Below, piece by piece: positions 50,886-58,761 of a DNA stretch of 64,000 nucleotides. The stretch spans positions 1 through 64,000 of the forward strand of contig CAJTGF010000008.1 of NCBI GenBank assembly GCA_910575585.1. The letters run 5' to 3'. The first letter of the stretch is position 1, and each line of letters opens with the position of its first letter. Origin of the DNA: Clostridiaceae bacterium (GTDB lineage Bacteria > Bacillota > Clostridia > Lachnospirales > Lachnospiraceae). A program made the position numbers and the translations under genes. The notes under the pieces were generated by a model that was given only the letters and a program-made list of their open reading frames with translations, was not told where the DNA came from and did no database searches.

Positions 50886-51380
50886 TTGATAAATGTAGAT
50901 TTAATTTCACAAAGTAATAGTTATGATAGCCTTAATACACAAAAAGCAAAAAGTGAAACTTTAATGTTGTATAATGCTGAACCAATTAAGGAATCATATA
51001 ATATAAAGAAAAAAACTAGTGGATTAACAAATAAGGAAAATGAATCGTGGGCGAAAGTTATAATATTTTTTTGTGATAATGCAGGTTCGATGGGTGAAAG
51101 TGACGGATATGCTGAGTATTATGCTGGGAAAAAGTATAATAAATTTAAAGCTACTGTAGCACCTTCAAAGAGTTCAACCTGGAAAGAAGCAAACTACGTA
51201 TATCTTCAAGTATTAGGAGATAATGATACTGTATTATATACATCAGATAGTATTAACTATAAAACAGGAATATTTGATATAGAAATTGATATTGTGGATC
51301 AGGATACGGTTTCTGTTTACGTAATTAAAGGAGAAGGAAGTAGAGGGCCTGTGATTCTAAAAAATGCAAGATTTGAGTAA
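50886..51380 (+). CDS. C-terminal NPCBM-like domain of the frame-broken anchored protein
   Basis: 164 residues from a poor TTG start without a ribosome site. The second half (YYAGKKYNKFKATVAPSKSS...YVYLQVLGDNDTVLYTSDSI...FDIEIDIVDQDTVSVYVI) resembles NPCBM-type carbohydrate-binding beta-sandwich domains. With the preceding ORF it would make a ~260-residue membrane-anchored, coiled-coil, sugar-binding protein. As it stands it is a probable pseudogene, unless frameshifting restores it. Confidence 0.5.
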   Translation: MINVDLISQSNSYDSLNTQKAKSETLMLYNAEPIKESYNIKKKTSGLTNKENESWAKVIIFFCDNAGSMGESDGYAEYYAGKKYNKFKATVAPSKSSTWKEANYVYLQVLGDNDTVLYTSDSINYKTGIFDIEIDIVDQDTVSVYVIKGEGSRGPVILKNARFE

Positions 51381-51743
51381 ATATTAATTAAGCAATGCAG
51401 ATTAGTAATTGATAAAATTTTATTTACAACATGAGAACTAATTTTAGATATTTATGTGAATGGTGAAAGTATGAGTAGTGTTATGGTTGGAACCACAACT
51501 AAAAATGTTCTTGCAATGAGTTATAGTAGGGTTAGAAATTATGTGACTATTTAGAAATGAATTTACCCCAAATTTGATTTGTATAAAGTAAAGGCAAAGA
51601 AACTGTACTTGAAAGGTTAGTATTTCTGTTTTTATCAAAGCATATAAATCCATTTTATTGTTGGTAGTATATGAGAAAAATAGTAAGAGTTAATGATATT
51701 TTTATATATTCAGTTAATAATAAATTTATGTTAAGAGGTCAAT
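51381..51743. other. AT-rich gap before the TIR-like gene
   Basis: No gene is supported; frames are short. It contains the right-hand 13-bp repeat (51588-51600) and, at its end, the ribosome site AAGAGGT for the gene at 51744. Confidence 0.5.
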
Positions 51744-52829
51744 ATGGAAAAATATAAACCCAGAGTATTTGTAGCTTCTTCTTCTGAAAGTTTAAGACAA
51801 GCTCGAGCAATTATAAGGCTATTGGAGTATGAGACAGAGCCAACTCTTTGGACTAATGAAGTTTTTAAAAGTGGATTTAGTGCATTAGAGTCTTTAATGG
51901 AAATAATGACGCAGAGTGAATTTGGAGTTTTTTTATTCACACCAGATGATAAAGTTTTATCTCGGCATAAAGAAGAATATAGTGTAAGAGATAATTTGTT
52001 ATTTGAGTTAGGTTTATTTATAGGATATTTGGGAAGGGAAAAGGCATTTTTTATTACTCCGCGCAGTGTAGATATTAAAATACCATCGGATTTATTTGGA
52101 ATTACTCACTTAGAATATGATGATAAAAGACGAGATGGAAATTTAGATGCAGCATTTGAACCTCCTGTGAGTAGAATATTGGAATTAGTTTATAAATTAA
52201 GATACAAAGTGGAAAAAATTGAATTAAGTAAAACAATAGTGAGCGCAGCGTATTGTGGCGAAAATGGAAAAACAAATGAAGAAAAGGATGTAAAAAAGAT
52301 AGAGAAAATTCAATATTTTTTACAGGAGTTATTCCATGTTTGTAACAATAATGATTCGTTTGATAGTTTAATATATATAGATGTAGATAAGATGTCAAAT
52401 ATATCAAGAATATATGGAAAGTATATTGGTGATGTAATAATTGAAAAGATGGAGATTGTTGTAACACAGATTTGCGAGGATACAATAGATGAATTTTATT
52501 TTAAAAAAGTATATACAGATTCATTTGTAATAATATGTAGATATAAATATTTAGAAGTATTGGCTGAGAAAATAGTTAGAAAGGTAAAAGAATTTGAATG
52601 GGAAAAAATTATTGATGGATTATATGTTACTGTTAGTTGTGGAATATGTAAACGATTAAAACAGAGTGATGATAATCAAGAATTTGAGGAGGATATTGTG
52701 CATTGGGTAAAAAGAGGAATACATGGAGCAAGAGTTAGCAAACAACGTGGTGGAAATCAAATATATGAAGTTTTAGGGTTATCACAGTGGGCAGAAAAGC
52801 TTGGTATAGAAGAACAAATAAGTGACTGA
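51744..52829 (+). CDS. TIR-like nucleotide-binding domain fused to a degenerate GGDEF domain
   Basis: 361 residues, no signal or TM segment. The N-terminal ~150 residues match the TIR-like (CAP12/PF10137) family: PRVFVASSSESLRQAR, LWTNEVFKSGFSALESL, and the hallmark DNLLFELGLFIGYLGRE whose Glu is the presumed NADase residue, then PSDLFGITHLEYD. The C-terminal part (~205-340) follows the GGDEF cyclase fold (LIYIDVDKMSNISRIYGKYIGD, later VTVSCGICKR and RVSKQRGGNQIY), but the signature GGDEF is replaced by YTDSF. I infer a nucleotide-sensing or altered synthase domain controlling a TIR effector, typical of phage defence. It is AT-rich, unlike the ICE. Confidence 0.8.
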   Translation: MEKYKPRVFVASSSESLRQARAIIRLLEYETEPTLWTNEVFKSGFSALESLMEIMTQSEFGVFLFTPDDKVLSRHKEEYSVRDNLLFELGLFIGYLGREKAFFITPRSVDIKIPSDLFGITHLEYDDKRRDGNLDAAFEPPVSRILELVYKLRYKVEKIELSKTIVSAAYCGENGKTNEEKDVKKIEKIQYFLQELFHVCNNNDSFDSLIYIDVDKMSNISRIYGKYIGDVIIEKMEIVVTQICEDTIDEFYFKKVYTDSFVIICRYKYLEVLAEKIVRKVKEFEWEKIIDGLYVTVSCGICKRLKQSDDNQEFEEDIVHWVKRGIHGARVSKQRGGNQIYEVLGLSQWAEKLGIEEQISD

Positions 52830-52832
52830 TAA

Positions 52833-53108
52833 ATACTTCAAAGAATATTAATTGCCCAATTTGGAAAAAATTACAGCGAGAGTGTAACCTGTCCGATTAC
52901 AGGTGATGAATTAATGGATTTTGCTATTGGCAAACTTTGTGATATTCAATATGAACTGGGAGGTTTATTCGTATATTTAGAATGTGAAGATATAGAAGCG
53001 TTATTGAGTTTTTATCAGAAGAAACATGGATTCCGAATATTTGGCGAACGTATGACGGAAGGGGTGGAAAATTCACATAAACTGATTCAACTGATGAATT
53101 TTTTATAG
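52833..53108 (+). pseudogene. GNAT acetyltransferase remnant (3' half)
   Basis: An open frame without a start reads RILIAQFGKNYSES..., then GGLFVYLECEDIEALLSFYQKKHGF and ends LIQLMNFL. This is the C-terminal half of a GNAT protein of the YLECED...FYxxNGF type often paired with small antitoxins. The acetyl-CoA-binding N-terminal half is missing; a stop lies just upstream. It probably marks the right edge of the AT-rich insertion. Confidence 0.65.
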
Positions 53109-53147
53109 CGCAGAAAATATGTATATACTATATATAGAAAAATAAAA

Positions 53148-53176
53148 TTGACAAACACAATATATAGTGTTACAAT
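53148..53176 (+). promoter_or_regulatory. Promoter of the ICE DNA-processing operon
   Basis: TTGACA (53148-53153), 17-nt spacer, TACAAT (53171-53176). Near-consensus, at the junction where normal ICE composition resumes. Confidence 0.85.
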
Positions 53177-53179
53177 GAA

Positions 53180-53356
53180 CGTGACATTGATTTCTGTGCG
53201 TTCACAAGAACCACACCAAATGTTTTTGTTCCGGTAAGAGATCCGGAAGTTTAAATTTCAGGCGAAAGTCTACATATGTGCAAACCGGGCAGAAAGTCTG
53301 CCTGTTAAGTAAGGTATCAGAAATTTTTATGAATTTCTGGTGCCTTATTTTTTTTG
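53180..53356 (+). promoter_or_regulatory. Structured leader with attenuator terminator
   Basis: The ~200-nt untranslated leader contains CCGGtaagagatCCGG, GGCAGAaagTCTGCC (53288-53302) and a strong terminator: AAGGTATCAGAAATT pairs with AATTTCTGGTGCCTT (53311-53346), followed by a run of eight Ts. The gene begins 25 nt after it, so expression needs readthrough or antitermination. TGCGTTCACAAGAA (53197) is nearly repeated as TGCATTCACAAGAA at 53355. Confidence 0.65.
53311..53354 (+). terminator. Terminator inside the leader
   Basis: A 15-bp stem with two mismatches and a short TTTATG loop ends in ATTTTTTTT. It precedes, rather than follows, the gene it affects. Confidence 0.75.
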
Positions 53357-53380
53357 CATTCACAAGAAGGGAGAGAAGAA

Positions 53381-54328
53381 ATGGGATCAGAGAAATGGTT
53401 GCAGGAACTGCTGGAAAAAATCCAGGAACGTATGGGAGAGGAGTACCAGGTGACAGAGGTTGGTAAGCCAGAATGGAACGTTGCCGATAAAACCCAGATC
53501 GGCATTGTAAAAAAAGGGGAACGCACAGGGATTCTTCTGAATCTGGAGCCGGGAAATGTAAAATGGCTTAAGACGGGAACCGGTCTGGAGGAAGCAGTCC
53601 AGTGCCTGGTGGAAAAATACCTGGAGAAGCGGAGCATGCTGGGAAAGGAACTGCTGATTGGCCAATGGTTTGAAATGATGAAGGAGCGGATTGTCTATGC
53701 CCTGGAACGAAAAGAAGGAAATGAGGAGGCTTTGAAGCATATTCCCTGGGAGCCATATCTGGACATGGCAATGGTATTCTACCTTGTGGAGACGCCGGGA
53801 GGGGATACCAATTACCGTGTGATCAGCAGCCATGACCTGGAGGTGTGGAAGGTGAGCAAGGAGGAGATCCTTCAGATTGCCAGAGAGAATACCCCAAGGC
53901 TTGGGGAGCCCCTGCTTCTGACAGCGGAGGACGCAGTCGGAGGGAATAAAGAGGGAGAGGAAGCGTCCATGAGGGATATGGAAGGGTATCTGACGGAACA
54001 TTTCCAGAGGGGAGTATCCGCCTTTGTTCTCACCAATCAGTATGGATTTTATGGGGCTTCCGTGATCCTGTATGACGGCCTTTTGGAACGAATCGCCAGG
54101 ATATGGAGGGATGACGTCCTTGTAATCCCAAGCAGTATCAATGAGGTAATGATCGTTCCTTCCTGTGGAAGCACAAAAACCATACAGGAGTGGAGGGAGA
54201 TCGTTCAGGAAATGAATCAGGAGGAAGTTCAAAAAGAGACGGCACTGTCGGACAGTGTCTATTTTTATGACCACAAGGAAGGGAAACTGTGTATTGCGAC
54301 AGATGATTACAAGATGATTTTTGACTAG
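53381..54328 (+). CDS. DUF5688-family protein
   Basis: A 315-residue soluble protein matching the DUF5688 family, frequent in conjugative elements of Clostridia. The N-terminal helical part (EKWLQELLEKIQERMGEEYQVTEV) leads into a domain around EPYLDMAMVFYLV and RVISSHDLEVW. The C-terminal half has SAFVLTNQYGFYGASVILYDG and DVLVIPSSINEVMIVP. No catalytic motif is apparent and the role is unknown. It starts at ATG 53381 with GGGAGAG upstream. It is first behind the attenuator leader, so it may be the regulated gene. Confidence 0.78.
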   Translation: MGSEKWLQELLEKIQERMGEEYQVTEVGKPEWNVADKTQIGIVKKGERTGILLNLEPGNVKWLKTGTGLEEAVQCLVEKYLEKRSMLGKELLIGQWFEMMKERIVYALERKEGNEEALKHIPWEPYLDMAMVFYLVETPGGDTNYRVISSHDLEVWKVSKEEILQIARENTPRLGEPLLLTAEDAVGGNKEGEEASMRDMEGYLTEHFQRGVSAFVLTNQYGFYGASVILYDGLLERIARIWRDDVLVIPSSINEVMIVPSCGSTKTIQEWREIVQEMNQEEVQKETALSDSVYFYDHKEGKLCIATDDYKMIFD

Positions 54329-54413
54329 AAAGAAGGGTGCTTTGGACATATTTCAAACTATGGGATATGTCCTTTCAATACCATATGAAACCAAAGAAAG
54401 GAAGGGAAAAAGA

Positions 54414-54548
54414 ATGAAGCGGGAAGCAAAATGGGAGAACCCGGGAAGGGACGGCTTGTCTTTACAGGAGATCATGGAAATGTATGAGGACGGTTATGAG
54501 TTCGTTGTCCAGGCAGGCCATGTGGTTGCAGTGCTGGTGGACTTTTAA
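54414..54548 (+). CDS. Small 44-residue ICE protein, hypothetical
   Basis: MKREAKWENPGRDGLSLQEI..., ending VVAVLVDF. I chose ATG 54414 behind GGAAGGG because the longer frame from 54321 overlaps the previous gene and lacks a ribosome site. It contains a short helix-strand pattern (IMEMYEDGYEFVVQAGHVVAVLV). It lies 14 nt before the next gene, in the same operon. Family not recognised. Confidence 0.6.
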   Translation: MKREAKWENPGRDGLSLQEIMEMYEDGYEFVVQAGHVVAVLVDF

Positions 54549-54562
54549 GCGGAGGGCGTGGC

Positions 54563-55690
54563 ATGAATTATCAGGATGATTTTTCAGCGTCTTTTCCGGA
54601 GAAGGAGGATTTCCTGGATTTTTTAGACGGAATCGAGGAGCGCGGGTGCTGGAGAGTGTTTCCCACCAATGAGATCCAGGTGTTTTCTCTGACGGAATCC
54701 CCTAAACTCTGTCAGGAGATTGAAGCAGAGAGGGAAGGGGCGGATATCTTACAGGATACCAGGGCCAACACGGGGCTTCTTTTAAAGGTGGGGGAGGAAC
54801 ATTATCCCTTAGGCGCAACGGCCATTAAGACCTTGGAGAACCGTGCCCGCATTTCCGGGTATGCCCTTCAGGATTTAAGCAGGGAGAAGCTTGCCAGGGT
54901 GTTAAATGACTGTCTGGAAGTGACCAGGGGAAATGCCTTGGTGCGGATTCATGAGGGAAAGGCCAGGGCGGTCCACGGCGGGGACAAGAGCGATTACGCC
55001 GTTCTGCCCATGCCGGAGCTGTTTGAGGCTTCGGCAATCCATATGGAGGAGCAGTATGAAAGAGTCCGGTTTCTTTCGGGATATTTTGACCACTGGATGG
55101 CAGCGGCTTCCTGGGAGATTCAGGACAGGCAGCTACTTGACACTTACCGGGACGTGCTTTTGCAGTATGGACAGGCGGCGGACCCGGAGCTGTCGGCCCA
55201 GATCAAGGTGCATTCCTCAGATGTAGGAGTCAGCGGGGCAAACATCTTTTATTCCCTGCTTATGGGGAAGGCGAGAAAGCCTCTGGTCCTTGGAGACGCG
55301 CTGCGGCTGGAGCATTCCGGCGGAGCCAGCCTTGCGGATTTTTCACGGAATTTAAGCCAGGTGTTTGCCAGATACCGGGAGGCGGTGGAAGGGCTTTCCG
55401 GGCTGTTTTCGGAGTATCTGACCTACCCGGCCAATGTGATGGCAAGGGTGATGAAAAAGGCGGGAATCGGAGTGGGGCTGACGGCCAGGACGGCGGAGCT
55501 TTTCAAGGCAGGCCACGGGTTTGGAGGCTGCAACGGATATGAGGTGTACTGCGGAATCTGTGAGTGCATATTTTTGGCCCAGAGTGAAGGGGCGGGAGTC
55601 CGGGCGCTGACGGATCTGGAGGAAAAGGTGTCGCGGTGTCTTGCGTTTCCCTTTAAGGAGTATGACATTCCTGGGGAAGTCCGGTATTAA
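54563..55690 (+). CDS. Conserved ICE protein, possibly DUF932-like
   Basis: A 375-residue soluble protein. It has a region around ARISGYALQDLSREKLARVLNDCL and ALVRIHEGKARAVHGGDKSDYAVLPM, then IKVHSSDVGVSGANIFYSLL and RLEHSGGASLADFSRNLSQVF. This layout is reminiscent of the phage/plasmid DUF932 family, but the resemblance is weak from reading alone. It starts at ATG 54563 after GGAGGG and lies in the recombination operon. Function not assignable. Confidence 0.7.
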   Translation: MNYQDDFSASFPEKEDFLDFLDGIEERGCWRVFPTNEIQVFSLTESPKLCQEIEAEREGADILQDTRANTGLLLKVGEEHYPLGATAIKTLENRARISGYALQDLSREKLARVLNDCLEVTRGNALVRIHEGKARAVHGGDKSDYAVLPMPELFEASAIHMEEQYERVRFLSGYFDHWMAAASWEIQDRQLLDTYRDVLLQYGQAADPELSAQIKVHSSDVGVSGANIFYSLLMGKARKPLVLGDALRLEHSGGASLADFSRNLSQVFARYREAVEGLSGLFSEYLTYPANVMARVMKKAGIGVGLTARTAELFKAGHGFGGCNGYEVYCGICECIFLAQSEGAGVRALTDLEEKVSRCLAFPFKEYDIPGEVRY

Positions 55691-55811
55691 AGGATTGAAT
55701 GTTATTTTGGGGCAGAGAGAAATAAAAGGCAGAGTCGGGAAACGCTGTGGCTGTTCGTAGGATTGGAACAGGCACGGCGGCCTGATTCTGCCGGAAAGGA
55801 GGCAAAAGGAC

Positions 55812-56840
55812 ATGGCAAACCGAAGCTATGAGCCGGAAGTGGTGGTGGAGGACATCACGAAGCTGACGGAGAAGGAGTGGAAAGAGTACCGTTATCAGGG
55901 AATCGGCGGCAGTGATACAGCGGCGGTGTTTGGCATTTCGCCGTGGAAGACAGCCAGGGATTTATATGAGGAAAAGGTTTCCGGCAAAGGCACAGAGTCT
56001 GAGGAGGACGGCTGGGTGGCCAAGGAGATCGGGAAACGGCTGGAGGAGCTGGTGGTGCAGATTTTTATGAAAAAGACGGGGCTTAAGCCTTATGCGGTCC
56101 GGAAAATGTTCCGCCACCCGCTGTATCCTTTTATGCTGGCAAATGTGGATTTTTTTGTGGAGATTAACGGGGAGATCTACATCATTGAGTGCAAGACGTC
56201 TTTTTCCTTCCATATGGAGGAATGGGAGGATAACGGGATTCCCAGGCATTATGAGCTGCAGGGGCGCCACTATATGGCGGTAACCAATGTGAAGGGCGTC
56301 ATTTTCCTATGCCTTCACGGGAACAATGAGAACACCTTTATCATGCGAAGCATGGTCCGTGATGTTGACCTGGAGGAGGAACTGATTGAGCAGGAGGACT
56401 GGTTCTGGAACCATTGCGTGAGGGAGAGAAGGCCGCCGGAGTACACAGAGCCCATACAGCTGGTGCTTCGGAGTATCCGGGAACGGCTGGGCGTGAAGGA
56501 CTCAAAGGTGGTAGAACTGCCGCAGGAGCTTTCCGGGTGTGTGACGGAATACCTGGATTTGAAGAAACGGAAATCGGAGCTGGACAGGCAGTCCAAGGAG
56601 ATGGAAGGGCTGATGAAACGCGCCTATGCCCCGGTGCAGGAGGCTCTGCAGGGGGCGGAGAAGGGCGTCCTGGTTCTGGGGGACGTGCGGTATCAGGCCG
56701 GCTACACCAAACGGGTGACCACTTCCATTAACAAGGAGGGTATGGAGGCCATGGGGATTCTGTACCCGGATATCTGCCGGGAGTACGCAAAGACCAATGT
56801 GTCCCGAAGTTTCTATATTAAACGGGAGAAGGCGGGATAG
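55812..56840 (+). CDS. YqaJ-family viral-type exonuclease
   Basis: A 342-residue lambda-exonuclease-like 5'-3' DNA exonuclease. YqaJ core motifs are QGIGGSDTAAVFGISPW, KEIGKRLEELVVQIF, LANVDFFVE, IIECKTSF (the metal-binding Glu/Lys pair) and RHYELQGRHYMAV. A C-terminal coiled-coil segment (~240-275) and a short end follow. It starts at ATG 55812 after AAAGGAGG. Paired with the ERF-type annealing protein at 57352 it makes an exonuclease/annealase recombination pair, useful for repairing or assembling transferred ICE DNA. Confidence 0.92.
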   Translation: MANRSYEPEVVVEDITKLTEKEWKEYRYQGIGGSDTAAVFGISPWKTARDLYEEKVSGKGTESEEDGWVAKEIGKRLEELVVQIFMKKTGLKPYAVRKMFRHPLYPFMLANVDFFVEINGEIYIIECKTSFSFHMEEWEDNGIPRHYELQGRHYMAVTNVKGVIFLCLHGNNENTFIMRSMVRDVDLEEELIEQEDWFWNHCVRERRPPEYTEPIQLVLRSIRERLGVKDSKVVELPQELSGCVTEYLDLKKRKSELDRQSKEMEGLMKRAYAPVQEALQGAEKGVLVLGDVRYQAGYTKRVTTSINKEGMEAMGILYPDICREYAKTNVSRSFYIKREKAG

Positions 56841-56862
56841 GAGCACGGAAAGGAGGGATTGT

Positions 56863-57261
56863 TTGACTGCCGGTGAGCAGGTGTTTTTACGGATTGAACT
56901 GGAGGTGCTGTTAAAGCGGCTGAAACGGAATCTGGACCAGGTTGGAGTGGAGGTGCTTAAGAGTACCTATAAGAAGGGATATGGGGAGCTTTTGAGGGAG
57001 ATTCGGGAAAAAGCGGAGACCTATATGAAAGAGGCTGTTTTTAACGGCATGGGAGGATATTTCCGAAAGAATGAGGTTTCGTCCCTGTTCCGGGAATTAA
57101 ACAGTGTGGTAAATGAGGCAGACACGAGACGGCAGCTGGCTCTGGCGCTTTTTAGGGAGCCGGATATGAGGAAGGTGGAGTGTCTGGCACAAACGATTAG
57201 AGAGAGGGTATGGCAGATTGTCTTGAAGTACCAGGCATATGCAGAGGAAGAAGGTTTATAA
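56863..57261 (+). CDS. Helical hypothetical protein between exonuclease and annealase
   Basis: About 132 residues, almost entirely helical and basic (LRIELEVLLKRLKRNLDQVGVEVL, then LREIREKAETYMKEAVFNGM). I chose TTG 56863, with AAAGGAGGG about 5 nt upstream, over an upstream in-frame ATG at 56797 that lies inside the exonuclease gene. It is located between two recombination genes and is probably part of the same process. Family not recognised. Confidence 0.6.
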   Translation: MTAGEQVFLRIELEVLLKRLKRNLDQVGVEVLKSTYKKGYGELLREIREKAETYMKEAVFNGMGGYFRKNEVSSLFRELNSVVNEADTRRQLALALFREPDMRKVECLAQTIRERVWQIVLKYQAYAEEEGL

Positions 57262-57351
57262 GTCGGGGGTCGCAATGGGAATGGACTCTGGCGGCCTGGA
57301 AGGAGAAAGGGAGGGCCGGAGCCGGTTCTAAAATACAAGGAGGAACGTGAT

Positions 57352-58719
57352 ATGGAGAACAAAATTCTGACGCTTCAGGAAAAAATGGTGCGGATTCGGG
57401 CAAGGATTCCGTCTCTTGTGAAGCAGGCGTACAGTGAGGAAGTAAGCTATGACTTTATCAAGATTGATGATATTTTCCGGTATTTGACTCCTGCTATGAA
57501 TGAGTACGGGGTTAATTTTGACATCATATCGGAGGCAGCCACCAAAAAGGATGAGCGGGGAAATCCCATGTTTGTGGAGTTTATTCCTCTGTATCAGATG
57601 TGGATTTATGAGGCGGATCTGACGCTTCAGTGGACCAATGGGGAGAATCCGGAGGATCAGTTCCAGGTAACGGCCCATGCCATTGGCTTTCACCAAATGC
57701 CGGAGAAGGCAAAGGGAAGCGGGTGGACGTATTGTCTGAAATATTATCTGCTGAATAAGTTCTGTATCAATCAGGGCGGGGACGACCCGGATATGAGGAA
57801 TGTGGCCCCAGTCTCTGAGGTAGGACAGGAAGAAACAGACGGGACTTTAGACGGTGCGTGGAGCTATGGGGAGGAGAACGGGTATCCCCAGGGAGAAGAC
57901 ATGGAGCCGGCGGCATTTCGGGAGCCGGAAGGCGGTTTCCGGGAACCGGGGGAATGTGTAGAACATGGAGTCATGTTTGGCCAGGAGCCGGGGAATGTGG
58001 AAGATGAGGCGATAGCTGATTTGCAGGAGGAGGACAATGGTTTTCAGAATGGAGAAGGAATGGCGGAAGAACAAACCGGGGAAATGACTGCGGAATATGT
58101 GGCAGAAGAACCGGCAGATTATGCTGTGAATCCGTCCCCCATAGGACCGGAGCAGGGGACTATGGTGACGTTACCGGAGAGTGCAGGAGAAATGGCGAAT
58201 GTGGGAAGAACCAGTCCTGTAAGTGCAGAGTCCAACGTCAAAGGCAGGAGGAATACCCAGAGAGGCAGCCAGAGTGTTCAGAAAGATGTTGCGGATCGTG
58301 GAGATGTGCGGAATGCGGCAGGTGCAGCCAATGGGAAAAATGTAACTGGCCATGGGAACCGGGCGAATACAGCAAGTCTCCCAAATGCGGCAGGTATGTC
58401 CAATGGAGCCGGAGCGTCTAATGCGGCAGGTATGGCCAATGGAGCCAGCAGGTCATATGCGGCAAACCAAATGAATGGAGCCGGTTCGATACAGCCGCCT
58501 GGAAACACGGCTAAAAGTCTGGAAGGCATGACGGTGGAGGAGGCCAGCAACGTGATCTGCAGCTGCGGGTTTTACCGGGGGAAGACCCTGGGAGAGATCG
58601 CCAGGAGCGGAGAGGACGGTATCCAGAACCTGAAATGGTTTGTCAACTCCTACCGGGGGCGCAACGAAGAACTGCGAATCGGGGCCAGGATTCTGCTGGA
58701 AGCAGCAATGGCGGCATAG
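57352..58719 (+). CDS. ERF-superfamily single-strand annealing protein with repetitive linker
   Basis: 455 residues in three parts. The ERF-like annealing core (~1-145) has YDFIKIDDIFRYLTPAMNEYGVNF, EFIPLYQMWIY and GSGWTYCLKYYLLNKFCI. A long low-complexity linker (~150-385) is Glu/Gly-rich, then Asn/Ala/Gly repeats (NAAGMANGAS, NAAGMSNGAG). The C-terminal domain (~388-455) has SCGFYRGKTLGEIARSGEDG and LKWFVNSYRGRNE, resembling the ExoX-like C-terminal DNA-binding module. It starts at ATG 57352 after AAGGAGG. It works with YqaJ and SSB in homologous pairing of single strands. Confidence 0.85.
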   Translation: MENKILTLQEKMVRIRARIPSLVKQAYSEEVSYDFIKIDDIFRYLTPAMNEYGVNFDIISEAATKKDERGNPMFVEFIPLYQMWIYEADLTLQWTNGENPEDQFQVTAHAIGFHQMPEKAKGSGWTYCLKYYLLNKFCINQGGDDPDMRNVAPVSEVGQEETDGTLDGAWSYGEENGYPQGEDMEPAAFREPEGGFREPGECVEHGVMFGQEPGNVEDEAIADLQEEDNGFQNGEGMAEEQTGEMTAEYVAEEPADYAVNPSPIGPEQGTMVTLPESAGEMANVGRTSPVSAESNVKGRRNTQRGSQSVQKDVADRGDVRNAAGAANGKNVTGHGNRANTASLPNAAGMSNGAGASNAAGMANGASRSYAANQMNGAGSIQPPGNTAKSLEGMTVEEASNVICSCGFYRGKTLGEIARSGEDGIQNLKWFVNSYRGRNEELRIGARILLEAAMAA

Positions 58720-58761
58720 GAGGTTACTGACAGCTGCACATGAAGGAGGAAAAGCCGAAGG

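Larger units (their letters stand above)
50028..51600. repeat. 13-bp direct repeat bounding an AT-rich insertion
   Basis: GTAAAGGCAAAGA occurs at 50028-50040 (end of the membrane-protein gene) and 51588-51600, exactly 1,560 bp apart. The flanks are also similar (TGATGTATGAGAAG versus TGATTTGTATAAA). Base composition changes abruptly right after the first copy. The second copy reads YKVKAKKLYLKG then stop, plausibly the displaced original gene end. Confidence 0.6.

Noticed and set aside
53175-53237. A 20-codon leader peptide (MNVTLISV...) in the attenuator leader
   Set aside because: Its ATG lies within the -10 box, so it would not be on the transcript.
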